A stretch of DNA of 64,000 bases from Phycisphaeraceae bacterium (GCA_029260595.1 JAJDCY010000023.1:62001-126000), one strand, 5' to 3'; positions 20,401 to 26,590 are shown, numbered from the stretch's first letter. Numbers and translations: made by a program. Notes: generated by a model not told the origin, from the letters alone.

Positions 20401-20789
20401 CCGGTTCCCGACGCCCCACCCCCCGGCCCAGCCGTGGTATCGATCGCCGAAAAGTCAATCGTCGCAGTCGGCGGGACAACCAAATCGTTACCAATATGAA
20501 ACGACGCCGGCCGAACTCCCTCGCCGCGGAACACGTCGCCGGGATCGAGAATCAGGTCGCCACCTATATAGAAGTGGGCCACGCCGTTGAGGATCGACGC
20601 CGATGCGAGCTCGCCGCCGAAATTCCAATTCACCCCGTCCCGTTTGATCGTCAGGTGGCTGGTATTGACCACGTATTCGGCCGCGACGGCCGGCCCCGCC
20701 GCGACACATACGCACACCAACCACCCGAGGCAGGCCAAGCCGCGTCCACAAGACAAGCGTTCATTTCCCTTCAAACCGCCACTCCCCAT
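14451..20789 (-). CDS. Giant glycine-rich dockerin/PEP-CTERM surface protein
   Basis: 2112 residues. A signal peptide (LACLGWLVCVCVAAGPAVAA, cleavage near 37) leads into a glycine-rich domain (about 100-500) with many GGxGG runs, then beta-helix-like repeats rich in N, G, T and D. A TWAGGNGDWSNAANWGF element lies near 730. A type I dockerin (about 2001-2053) has two calcium loops, DANLDGVINLED and DQDTDVDADD. The tail is PEP at about 2081, a hydrophobic stretch and RRRR. PEP-CTERM proteins are cleaved and anchored by exosortase, which is not in this window. A TTG at codon 11 behind AGGGA is an alternative start. Confidence 0.88.
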   Translation of the reverse strand: MGSGGLKGNERLSCGRGLACLGWLVCVCVAAGPAVAAEYVVNTSHLTIKRDGVNWNFGGELASASILNGVAHFYIGGDLILDPGDVFRGEGVRPASFHIGNDLVVPPTATIDFSAIDTTAGPGGGASGTGGGAGQGGLPGDPGDGGGVQWVRGGGAMIFFIPGAVPPPVPAFPGRGGTSGTDGDVGDRGTGGNEGGKGFNNPTAVASGGVGGFDGNSSGFGGFGGPGGSPGVYWPSPLPSFLPGVPTKDGGDGIVGGLGSDGDEGEQGGNGHGGKFSGGSSFELVAGNGGGGGGGGQGGSGGGGGGGGGGGAAGQGNWAKSFGFAGFNIASFGGSGGPGADGGDGGVGGLGGGGGLGGAGGGAVEFLVEGSVDLQGEAHARGGDGQTGSLGRLGVVGIAGEPINVVANVAAVLPIPGVTTVPFVPPPPVPIPDPFFAGVGGVGANGSAGGRGGSGGDGGGGGGGSGGTVKLVGSTVGGSGTIDVSGGLGRNGGASFDDGASGQLLVGANTVAVGSSAAAALGGASLTGSDTSSRAGTVSINPLIADAPSTPNIVGLPGGAEAFGFTGHNANDIFLANNMNLVESTPAEAFAGLARFDLGPSPFDDDYLGYDMLLFYSAKGSPLNDPMLGVGEENYFVPLLEGGFANDPLFGGVGDVDVAMMDGFSVYATLIPEGAEWFNFSVDSGGIILSAQQQLLNDGELFFVTSSPDVPVLDATWAGGNGDWSNAANWGFVFHATGLPPDGTEAPPVPGVPSNSAAYAYNIHINNNAMVDADIVVTVDQLNIGAADSLTVTTGNSLTVERFAVRTDSGRIVNDGEILIDGSAGNTSRLFLSGPGLMLDGTGVLRTTNVLDNVIAGLRAGDSLTQMADHTIEATGLLGNNRLTVTNHGRVTTPRGPGLTIDPTGDAQRNAPGFTNHGVIDADSQNMAGASSKITLADGFFLNDSSGLLEARNGGELVLDSVRLHNDGTLHIDEMSRLTITGTSMLSGNGLSGDPYDAQISIIDADFVHTTDLVGNITIQNSTLVSVGSRLGGYSPTQQDLTSLSVSGSYIVGADLDGFIDLHTTSLEDVVFLPDAEVFAGETGLSGTIENRAGSGIGAFGNANGFVEGEFFLDDDTTLIGDGQWYLGSLTGDGPGGETVLTVGPQAHLVVGTLGNDDLVIDNRGTIEIEDTGYGGQVSIVPVKDSGGPGVRNAGVILDRSGGDTEFHAGVYDNTGGVFDVTFAIFYDVTLLGGTLKGDSIWDGAGMPGDDFFNQVIGTRFEAQDFGFSEQLIEVYGTLVLEDATFTADTILGGYDSFSQVVLRNSLNITDTGSLYLESLDLTLDNDLTLDSNGSALLHVVNVQGETDDVRLTIGDQFTLAVTNNSGVPNQLGQDSLLLDNRGTVQVDADSGLVIDPSSDMNAALPGLVNRGAINLADGELSIVDAYIDNTGGTIGGLGGDTYFVGVRVQGGTLINPLFSDSDPHSAYSAGMAAIEDVTLEGDGGFDVTTLSIAGTIENNAYLDVAVGTLTLDGPVRFTGTGTLEFSSQVLLEGSGDDDTLTNEAGHTIYFSSIDMQIQGDDIPQIINHGTLISDFLTLFESVYTSETLPAGTEVPDVSDPNNPDATMILAVDTTYDILRPVVNTGVMDVGEIFLTDATVQNSGGTIQAFMIVAEDSTILNDGGVLEGGDMYFSGDSVLTGGSLQNSYVTIEGASGDTTVISEISLVFSDVYAHSAVEFGGNVSGLSYLEVNSNDGPGGQAVFVQNQNARVEIDSTYLINGTIVLSAGAFRTATVDFDAGPYEFLEWTGGTFGLTSQDLFVGSVDALLGDTISLPGGFGLEAGTLLRIDADGTVVLNGGTLQATNIDHASGGVFDFTDGLLSVGTFMGDLVNGGGTVAPGQSPGLMAVTGSYTQSLGGTMQIEIADPAGGSTAAPDAGEDYDHVAVTGDVALDGVIEIHLIDGAEDAVSPYDQFTIVTWGTNAGGTVFDSVSVIAPQVPGLGFTLFYNANDLTVQAVATTGDANLDGVINLEDLVALAANFATAVDPRDWRLGNFDQDTDVDADDLTLLAENFAWPDTVAESDRTAEWLAGQIGVNLTQTPEPGTMIALVAVALSRAARRRRTGAADQCSSH

Positions 20790-21023
20790 ATTCTCAGCCC
20801 GGCGTGCACGAACTCGGGTGGGATGACTGACCTAACCGCATGGCTCCGGGGCCATACCGCCACCGGCCCGATCAGCGGACTGAAGGCATCGCACGCTATT
20901 GCCTGATATTACACCAGAAAAGCGGCGAATCCAACCAAAAAATGAGCGATTCGACCTACTTTGGCGCCGCAGAGGGTGGTGGCGGCCCGCAAGCGGCGAA
21001 GTCGGTCGCTGGCGTGCAACGGC

Positions 21024-22049
21024 TCAGGGCATCCGCTCGCCGCGCGGCGTCAGGCCGATCCGCCGCAACACCGACTCCGACCCGTTGCCGTTCATCGACC
21101 AGTACGCCATACGGTCGCTACCCAACAGCCGCGCCTCGCGCCCGTCATCGGTCGCCCACCGGACCACCCGGTGCGGCCGTGCCCGCTCGACATCGATCGT
21201 CCAAACATGCGGTCCGGGGTCCGCCGGCACCGCCCGCCCGTAGGTGCGCTTCGACTCGCTGCGCTCGATCCGCACCGTGTACCGATCGACCACAAACTCA
21301 CCGGCCGGCACGGTCACGGTTGTCGCGTCGTCACCGCGCGAAAGTGTCGCCGCGTCCCACACCAGCGGCACGTGCCCGAACCGCGCCGTCTGCATCGATC
21401 GCAGCAGCGGCACGCGCACGCTCTGACCCGGTTCCAACCCCGGCCCGGCCAACCCGCGCGCCCACAACAACAGCGCATCCTCACTGACCCCGTCGCGCTC
21501 AACCGGCAACGACCGCGCCTGATCCGCCTCGCCTTCGAAGTAGCTGTGCAACTGGTGCGCGACCGCATCCGAGTCGAACACCACCTGCTGATACACGTGC
21601 CCACACCACTCCTGCGACCCGAACGACGCCTTCGTCACCGCCCCAGCCGCGTACCCGTTGACCGGCTCAGCCGCGACGAACACGCTGGTCATCGTGTTGT
21701 AGTCGTACACCCCGGTCGGGAAGTCCTGCACGAGGTTCAGCTTGATCACCGGGAACGCGCCGCGCGTCGTGGCGGCGCGTTCGGTTTTGACCCCAGTCGC
21801 CGGGTCGAACGATTCGGTCACAAAAATCGCTACCGCTGTGCCCTTACGCAACTGCCCGTAGCGCGGGTAGGTCAGCGCATACCCGCTGACCTCGGCCAAC
21901 CCGTCGCCCCAGTGTTGCCAGAACGCGTCGCCGAAATCCGGTGACGGACTGTCCGCGTAGGCGCTCGGCGCCAACAACACCGAGGCGAAAATATAAAGCG
22001 CGGCGAGCGAAGTGCCCGCCGCGCGCATTGCAGTCCATGTGAGTCTCAT
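21024..22049 (-). CDS. Conserved-looking secreted protein of unknown function
   Basis: 341 residues with a signal peptide (LAALYIFASVLLAPSAYA, cleavage near residue 33) and an AAGGGG ribosome-binding site. The mature part contains the segments WQHWGDGLAEVSGYALTYP, AVAIFVTESFDPATG, VIKLNLVQDFPTGVYDYNTM and VFDSDAVAHQLHSYFEGE. I recall proteins like this carrying an unhelpful 'septum formation inhibitor Maf' label in some planctomycete annotations; the sequence has no Maf nucleotide-binding features. The actual function is unknown. It sits 73 bases downstream of thioredoxin on the same strand. Confidence 0.75.
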   Translation of the reverse strand: MRLTWTAMRAAGTSLAALYIFASVLLAPSAYADSPSPDFGDAFWQHWGDGLAEVSGYALTYPRYGQLRKGTAVAIFVTESFDPATGVKTERAATTRGAFPVIKLNLVQDFPTGVYDYNTMTSVFVAAEPVNGYAAGAVTKASFGSQEWCGHVYQQVVFDSDAVAHQLHSYFEGEADQARSLPVERDGVSEDALLLWARGLAGPGLEPGQSVRVPLLRSMQTARFGHVPLVWDAATLSRGDDATTVTVPAGEFVVDRYTVRIERSESKRTYGRAVPADPGPHVWTIDVERARPHRVVRWATDDGREARLLGSDRMAYWSMNGNGSESVLRRIGLTPRGERMP

Positions 22050-22122
22050 CGAACACCCCTTTCGTGTGTAGGCCGATCAATCGAAAAGCCGCGCTGGCTT
22101 GCAACCCAACTCATAGCGAGAC

Positions 22123-22455
22123 CTAACCGATCAGCCTATCCAGTTCCGCGGCGATCAACTTCCTATCCGTCACGCCAACGAACTTCTTCACCACTTCGCC
22201 GCCTTGGAAGATCAGCAGCAGCGGGATCGAGGTGACCTCAAACCGCGTGGCCAGTTGCTTGTTCTGATCGACATCGACCTTGCCGACTTTGACCCTGCCG
22301 GCGTAATCGTTCGCCAGGTCGTCAACCACCGGCCCGATCGCGCGGCAAGGCATGCACCACTCGGCCCAGAAGTCGACGAGCACGGGCGTGTCCGCCGCGA
22401 TGACCTCCTGAACAAAGTTCGCATCCGTCAACTCTAACACACTCTTCACAGCCAT
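22123..22455 (-). CDS. trxA: Thioredoxin
   Basis: A single 110-residue thioredoxin domain, cytoplasmic, reducing disulfides of target proteins. The start (SVLELTDANFVQEVIAAD), the FWAEWCMPCR active site and the cis-proline loop (TSIPLLLIF) are in the expected places. The CxxC is CMPC instead of the usual CGPC, and the residue before the cis-proline is Ile with a serine ahead of it. GAGGA precedes the ATG. The next gene on the same strand is a secreted protein. Confidence 0.95.
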   Translation of the reverse strand: MAVKSVLELTDANFVQEVIAADTPVLVDFWAEWCMPCRAIGPVVDDLANDYAGRVKVGKVDVDQNKQLATRFEVTSIPLLLIFQGGEVVKKFVGVTDRKLIAAELDRLIG

Positions 22456-22774
22456 CGTGGTCCTCTTTTCCGGCAGGGATTTTCGGCTTCCTGCCCGGCA
22501 AGCCTAGCGCCCCGGTTTTGTGTTCAGCGGCCTGACACCCACCGTGGCATCAGGGGTCAGACCGGCCCGCCCCAGGCCGCTCAGTGACAGAGTCGGCGTG
22601 GCAGCGGCAATGAAACAAACCAACCGGTCAACAAAATATTCCCGATTCATCGACACAACCCGCCAAGGGATGGCGCAAGCTATTTTCACAAAATATTTTA
22701 CGAATTTTCTCAGTCGGCCAGATCAGGCAAAAACCCATGCTTCGCGCGGCCGCCACCACCCTGGGACCGGGCAA
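22456..22774. other. Intergenic region with AT-rich repeats
   Basis: No convincing gene. It includes an AT-rich part near 22627-22710 in which AAAATATT occurs twice about 55 bases apart. It lies between the thioredoxin start and the end of the TetR gene and probably holds the thioredoxin promoter, but no clear -35/-10 pair could be chosen. Confidence 0.5.
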
Positions 22775-23392
22775 TCAATTGCTATTGGGCATCGCCCTCT
22801 CGCTCCCTGCCAACAGCCCGGTCACCACCGACTCGTGCTGGCGCAGCACTGTCGGATCGTCCTGCACCTTGGCCATCAGCATCAACCCCTCGAGCACCGC
22901 CACGAGAGATCGGGCCGTCTTGCGCGGGTCATCAACGATGACCTCACCAGCATTGGCGGCGTCGCGGAGCATGGCCTCGAACCCCTGTTCGAACCGGGAA
23001 AACACCTCCTGGAGCTTTAGCCGCACGCGTTCATCCTGGGTGCTCAGCTCCAGCGCGAGGTTACCGCAGGGGCAGCCCTTGACGCCCTGATCGTCACGCT
23101 GGGACTCCTGCAGCTCTTGCGTGCACAGGCTGAGGATCCGCTGGACTTTCTCGGTCAGCGTCCCCTTGGAGGCGCGCGTCTGATCGAACCACGCCTGCAA
23201 CGCACAGGAGTGCTCGTCGATGACCGCGAGCACCAGGTCGCGCTTGGTCTCAAAGAAGTGGTAAAAGCTGCCCTTGTTGACCCCCGCCGCCCGACAAATC
23301 TCGTTCACCCCCAAGGCGTGGTAGCTGGAGGCATAGAACTTGGTCTTGGCCGTCTCGATCAGGCGTTCGCGGGCATCGCTGGTTCGACCCAT
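22775..23392 (-). CDS. TetR-family transcriptional repressor
   Basis: 205 residues. The N-terminal HTH reads ARERLIETAKTKFYASSYH, LGVNEICRAAGVNKGSFYHF then FETKRDLVLAVID, the standard TetR/AcrR DNA-binding domain. The C-terminal helical ligand domain (about 60-205) has a CPCGNLALELS segment seen in a TetR subgroup (TetR_C_6/YcdC-like). A palindrome AACCGATTGGTCGGTT lies 14 bases upstream of the start, a typical TetR operator, so autorepression is expected. The adjacent membrane protein gene lies upstream on the same strand. The ligand is unknown. Confidence 0.93.
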   Translation of the reverse strand: MGRTSDARERLIETAKTKFYASSYHALGVNEICRAAGVNKGSFYHFFETKRDLVLAVIDEHSCALQAWFDQTRASKGTLTEKVQRILSLCTQELQESQRDDQGVKGCPCGNLALELSTQDERVRLKLQEVFSRFEQGFEAMLRDAANAGEVIVDDPRKTARSLVAVLEGLMLMAKVQDDPTVLRQHESVVTGLLAGSERAMPNSN

Positions 23393-23405
23393 AGGCCATT
23401 TTTAA

Positions 23406-23421
23406 CCGATTGGTCGGTTAT
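23406..23421. promoter_or_regulatory. Putative TetR operator
   Basis: AACCGATTGGTCGGTT is an inverted repeat (AACCGA / TCGGTT, four-base centre) of the kind bound by TetR-family dimers. It sits immediately upstream of the TetR gene and downstream of the membrane protein gene, in the only gap where the repressor could control its own promoter. Confidence 0.75.
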
Positions 23422-23457
23422 TTTCAACCCTTTTGGTGCGATTCGCCGCCAACCCGC

Positions 23458-23901
23458 TCAGCCCGCCAAATGGTCCAGCCGCAGGTACCGCAGCACCACC
23501 GCGATCAGGATCACGACCGCGGCCAGGTGGATGTTGATCATCCGGGCGGGCTTGTGTTTGAGCATCCCCGCACCGCCGGCCCACATCACCGCGAAGATGA
23601 TCAGCGCCAGCAGCGCCTTCGTGCCGATCAGCGCGTTGCCGGCCGGGCCCATCGCTTTATAAGTCGCCGCCGACATGCCCCAGTTGTAGACACCGCTGAT
23701 CACCAGCCCACCCGCAGCAAGCCAGGCGACCTTGGAAAAACGGTGTTGCACCATCTTCACGACCGACTCGCGGAAGGCCTCGTCGAGCAGGCGCACGGCC
23801 GGTGAGAAGCACAGCGCCATGAACGACACCCCGCCCACCAAAAGGATGGCCGAGACGATATGCACGTAACGCATCGCAATCTGCAGTGCCGGGTGATTCA
23901 T
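23458..23901 (-). CDS. Small integral membrane protein
   Basis: 147 residues with four hydrophobic segments: ALQIAMRYVHIVSAILLVGG, VAWLAAGGLVISGVYNW, ALIGTKALLALIIFAVMW and IHLAAVVILIAVVLRYL. A histidine sits in the first helix (RYVHIVSA). The pattern resembles CopD-like or DUF4149-like membrane proteins, which can bind metal or haem, but no firm family was recognised. It precedes the TetR gene on the same strand, with the TetR operator between them, so it may or may not be in that regulon. Confidence 0.8.
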   Translation of the reverse strand: MNHPALQIAMRYVHIVSAILLVGGVSFMALCFSPAVRLLDEAFRESVVKMVQHRFSKVAWLAAGGLVISGVYNWGMSAATYKAMGPAGNALIGTKALLALIIFAVMWAGGAGMLKHKPARMINIHLAAVVILIAVVLRYLRLDHLAG

Positions 23902-23965
23902 CCGGCCTAGATTAATCGGTCGCCCGCGACTCGCAACCCCCCCAGCCGCACCCGGCGAGGCCGGC

Positions 23966-24184
23966 TTAGCTAACCCGCCGGACCTGAGCCACGGGCGGCT
24001 TGCACCCCTGGATCACCACCGCCAAAACGACATGACGCAGCCGGTCCAGGCTCAGGCCATCGAGGTAGGCCCGGGTAAAGTCCAGCCTCGGCCGACGCGC
24101 GGACTTGAGGTACGCGACGCACCTCTCACGATCAAACCGCTGAACTTCCAGGATCATCCGATCAAGTGATTCGATAGATTCCAT
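23966..24184 (-). CDS. Small protein of unknown function
   Basis: 72 residues from the ATG at 24184, which has AGGAC upstream; the longer frame to 24334 adds an unlikely leader. The sequence has no signal peptide and looks like a short helical protein: MESIESLDRMILEVQRFDRE, then LDFTRAYLDGLSLDRLRHVV. It ends near QVRRVS. Not recognised; it might bind protein or nucleic acid. Confidence 0.6.
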   Translation of the reverse strand: MESIESLDRMILEVQRFDRERCVAYLKSARRPRLDFTRAYLDGLSLDRLRHVVLAVVIQGCKPPVAQVRRVS

Positions 24185-24267
24185 GACGTGCCTGTCCTTT
24201 CTCTCTCTAACCCTCCGAACCGATGCGCAGAACGCGCATCCTTTTAGATAACCCGATAACCAACCCG

Positions 24268-24699
24268 CTAGATCACCAAGTCGACCAACGTCCCGACCGT
24301 ATCGGCCGTTGGCGCCGGATCGCTTGACATCCACCCCGCCCGCCTCGCCTCAGCCGGCCCGCCGGCAACCACCTCGCCGATCGCCGGACGGTGCGCCGGC
24401 CCGTTGTCGCCGCGAACGATGATCGCAACGCCGCCGGCCCCGTATGGGAGGCTCGCCGACCCCGCGACTGCGGCCGCCTTGTAAGCGCCCGTGCTCGACT
24501 CGCGCCGACCCGTGCCACCCGTGTGCGCACCGTTTGGCGAGCACTGCCCAGCAACCGGGACGACCCCGGCGCGGAACGCCGCGTGCACATGCGACACGCC
24601 CGTCGGCTGAATAGGCGCGGCCCCCTCGAACCGCCCCGGCCCCAGCAACCGGTGATGCAGCAACGCGACCGTCAGATTCCCACGCGTACCAATGCTCAC
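24268..24699 (-). CDS. Hypothetical protein
   Basis: 143 residues, alanine- and glycine-rich, with no signal peptide, beginning MSIGTRGNLTVALLHHRLLG and ending DTVGTLVDLVI. A GGTGAG sequence lies close before the ATG. Two other minus-strand frames overlap it, but this one has the more protein-like composition. No family recognised. It could be a chance frame in GC-rich DNA. Confidence 0.45.
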   Translation of the reverse strand: MSIGTRGNLTVALLHHRLLGPGRFEGAAPIQPTGVSHVHAAFRAGVVPVAGQCSPNGAHTGGTGRRESSTGAYKAAAVAGSASLPYGAGGVAIIVRGDNGPAHRPAIGEVVAGGPAEARRAGWMSSDPAPTADTVGTLVDLVI

Positions 24700-24906
24700 C
24701 CCCGACCACTAGCGAACCGCGGGCGAGCGGCGGTACGGGCTGGACCGATCAACCAACCTGTGCGTTTTCAGAGGATTACGCCGCTAAGCCGATTGCACCG
24801 GTCGTACCGCCTGTAACGGATGGTGCGTTGGCGAGACATCCAACGTCTGTAGCGATCGACGAACTGATCCGCTCCGTCTGGTGAGACGGCATCGGCTCCG
24901 CCCCGG
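24700..24906. other. Non-coding spacer
   Basis: Nothing recognisable as a gene. This 207-base stretch runs up to the palindromic repeat next to the HTH-ATPase gene. Confidence 0.4.
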
Positions 24907-24935
24907 GTGCCACTGACAAGTCCACTTGTCAGCGC
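24907..24935 (-). repeat. Palindromic repeat, copy A
   Basis: Read on the minus strand: CTGACAAGTGGACTTGTCAG followed by TGGCACCCG. It is an inverted repeat (TGACAAG/CTTGTCA) with a shared tail. It matches copies B (48584) and C (49543) in both palindrome and tail. It lies about 60 bases from the 3' end of the low-GC HTH-ATPase gene. Confidence 0.75.
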
Positions 24936-24995
24936 GAGAGCAGCCGGCGTATTGATTCGCCATGGGTTGGGTGGAGATGATCCTTGCCAGTCGCT

Positions 24996-26027
24996 CTAGT
25001 TGGAAGTCAGTGCGCGGTTGACCATGTCCTGCACATCGTCGCTCGTGTTAATCGGCACAACATTGACACCAGGATGACGCCGTGCAAAGACACGGAAAAT
25101 CTCATCTGCGAATGCCTGACCGATGTGATCCACCCCATTGAAGTCAAGCATGACGTACTGAAAACGATCAAGGTTCGCCATCAATCGTTTGGCCTGGGAC
25201 CGAGACACCAGTTGTCCCGATCCACGCTGAAGCAGCCTCACAGCGACAACCGTTTTCGAGAATCCGTAGTCACCATCCTGTGAGGAATATTCATCGAAGA
25301 TTTCCTTGGTCGTTCGCTGCGTCGCGTTGCGCAACTGCATTTTGACAGCCGTGCCACTGTGTGGAGGAACATTCTCAAAAATGAAATCAAAACCCGACTC
25401 GATATGGTGACCAAAGATCACTCCACTCGAAACGATCTCATAGCGATTAAACATACGCGAGGTAAAGAAAATCCCTTCACCGGAGTGATTGTCCGGGTCG
25501 GTTGTGAGTTTGCCTTTTGCCAGTTCAAGGACGGCGTGCCTCTCGTCGTCCAGCCCAAGCGCCTGTCTGATCTTGGTGAAGATGCCGATTCCGTCGTCTC
25601 GGATCTGCATCGTGGTATCGATGGCGCTGATCTCGACGACGATCTGAACTTCGGTCCCTGCCGAGTGGTCGATGGCATTGTTAACCATCTCCGTGAATCC
25701 GTAGTGCCAAATTCGCCGTGCTTCGTCTGAACACTCGGTCAGCAGCGGCTCGACGCTCGTTCGCCAAAGTGAATCTTCTTCGAGGCCCTGGATCTCGACC
25801 GATAGGTTGTGGTTTGATCGCGTCGCCAGCTCATAAGTTCGATTCCTGCGATCACCCGAGGCTGCAAGATCACCGCGATCGACCAGAGCTTTGATGTGAC
25901 AGTTGATCGCTTGGCGGGTGATGCCAAATTTCTTGCCAGCGAATGCGGCTAGGTCCGTCCGGTGCTCACGGACAGACTCCAACAGAAATCGCCTGATCCT
26001 CTCGGTCCTCGCGGTGGTTCGAGTCAT
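24996..26027 (-). CDS. HTH - GHKL ATPase - STAS-like fusion regulator
   Basis: 343 residues from the ATG at 26027 (a TTG at 26033 is possible). Domains in order: a winged or simple HTH (about 1-70; KKFGITRQAINCHIKALVDR is the likely recognition helix), a GHKL/HATPase domain (about 95-210; N-box EMVNNAIDHS and G1 box DDGIGIF, then GEGIFFTSRM), and a C-terminal STAS-like (DUF4325-type) domain (about 250-343; YVMLDFNGVDHIGQAFADEI). It thus joins anti-sigma-kinase-like and anti-anti-sigma-like parts to DNA binding. Upstream 22-bp-spaced repeats suggest autoregulation. Codon use and GC (about 47% in a sampled line) are below the neighbours. Confidence 0.88.
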   Translation of the reverse strand: MTRTTARTERIRRFLLESVREHRTDLAAFAGKKFGITRQAINCHIKALVDRGDLAASGDRRNRTYELATRSNHNLSVEIQGLEEDSLWRTSVEPLLTECSDEARRIWHYGFTEMVNNAIDHSAGTEVQIVVEISAIDTTMQIRDDGIGIFTKIRQALGLDDERHAVLELAKGKLTTDPDNHSGEGIFFTSRMFNRYEIVSSGVIFGHHIESGFDFIFENVPPHSGTAVKMQLRNATQRTTKEIFDEYSSQDGDYGFSKTVVAVRLLQRGSGQLVSRSQAKRLMANLDRFQYVMLDFNGVDHIGQAFADEIFRVFARRHPGVNVVPINTSDDVQDMVNRALTSN

Positions 26028-26033
26028 GATCAA

Positions 26034-26092
26034 TCATTGTCAACAAGAAGGACACTCATTGTCAACATGAATAGGATTTATTGACAACAGAA
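26034..26092. promoter_or_regulatory. Three iterated operator-like repeats at 22-bp period
   Basis: TTGTCAACA occurs at 26037-26045 and 26059-26067, and TTGACAACA at 26081-26089. The starts are exactly 22 bases apart, about two helical turns, so all face the same side. On the coding strand of the downstream gene the first two contain TTGACA, a -35-like sequence, so protein binding would block transcription or initiation. The probable ligand is the neighbour's own HTH domain. No Shine-Dalgarno was seen before its ATG. Confidence 0.7.
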
Positions 26093-26355
26093 AAATGGAT
26101 TTTATGATTTTAAATCATTGTTTTATAATATTTTATACCATTTTAATTTTCCGCCTAGAACGCTGGCTGATTCTGGCGAGCACCCCGGGTCTTGCTGCAT
26201 GACTCACGGCAGGTAGGCCGACTCGCCGCGGCACGGTCCGGCGGAAGTTGGACCACCGATGCCTGCTCCTACGGCACCTCGGACAGACCAGGTTCAGCGA
26301 TCGGAGCACCGCGGCCCGGTCACAAACTCGTTCACCATCGCGGCAAAAAACCACG
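26093..26355. other. AT-rich tract and non-coding spacer
   Basis: 26101-26150 is strikingly AT-rich: the line 26101-26160 has only 11 G or C in 60 bases, in a genome that is about two-thirds G+C. A 90-residue minus-strand frame (26133-26405) overlaps the terminator described next and has no ribosome-binding site, so I do not call it. Confidence 0.6.
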
Positions 26356-26392
26356 AAAAAAATAGGCCCGGTCGGCCGAAGCCAACCGAGCC
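26356..26392 (-). terminator. Intrinsic terminator of the small RNA
   Basis: On the minus strand a 12-bp stem GGCTCGGTTGGC / GCCGACCGGGCC with a TTCG tetraloop (all twelve positions pair, counting G-T) is followed by TA and seven Ts. This is a textbook Rho-independent terminator and too far (about 360 bases) from the end of the upstream regulator gene to be its obvious terminator. Confidence 0.85.
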
Positions 26393-26480
26393 CTTCCGGG
26401 GGCAATGGGGTGTTGAGGGATTCGCTCGGCTGCGAGCGAAATGCTTAAGGATAGTTTACCCTCACAAACTAGCTAGCAAG
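26356..26480 (-). ncRNA. Putative orphan small RNA
   Basis: About 125 bases on the minus strand, between a promoter and an intrinsic terminator and without an open frame. It contains a strong hairpin TTCGCTCG-CAGC-CGAGCGAA (26421-26440) closed by an outer stem GAGGG (26459-26463)/CCCTC (26415-26419), then an unpaired C-rich stretch, then the terminator. It does not match tmRNA, RNase P, SRP or 6S RNA by eye. It lies between a response regulator and the HTH-ATPase gene. Confidence 0.6.
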
Positions 26481-26485
26481 TGAGT

Positions 26486-26514
26486 AGTTTATGCAATTTC
26501 TGTGTCAGATTCAA
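26486..26514 (-). promoter_or_regulatory. Putative sigma-70 promoter of the small RNA
   Basis: On the minus strand TTGAAT (26514-26509) and TAAACT (26491-26486) are separated by exactly 17 bases. Transcription would begin around 26480, at the base of the first hairpin. The spacing and match are good for a promoter in this GC-rich DNA. Confidence 0.6.
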
Positions 26515-26581
26515 GCGCGGACGAGCCACGCGCAAAATGATGCAAGTAAAGCGCCAGAAACTATCAATAGCGAGGAAAGCC

Positions 26582-26590
26582 TGTGGATAA
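26582..26590. other. Isolated perfect DnaA box
   Basis: TGTGGATAA (reverse of TTATCCACA) lies in a non-coding region. Chance occurrence is possible. It is 430-500 bases from an AT-rich tract and iterated repeats, so a replication or DnaA-regulated role cannot be dismissed. The surrounding 26515-26752 holds no gene that I see. Confidence 0.45.

Noticed and set aside
19632-20906. A 424-residue frame antisense to the giant PEP-CTERM gene
   Set aside because: Low-complexity mirror of the glycine-rich coding sequence.
22504-22689. A 61-residue minus-strand frame
   Set aside because: No ribosome-binding site; odd composition in a non-coding gap.
26133-26405. A 90-residue minus-strand frame
   Set aside because: Runs through the terminator of the small RNA and an AT-rich tract; no ribosome-binding site.
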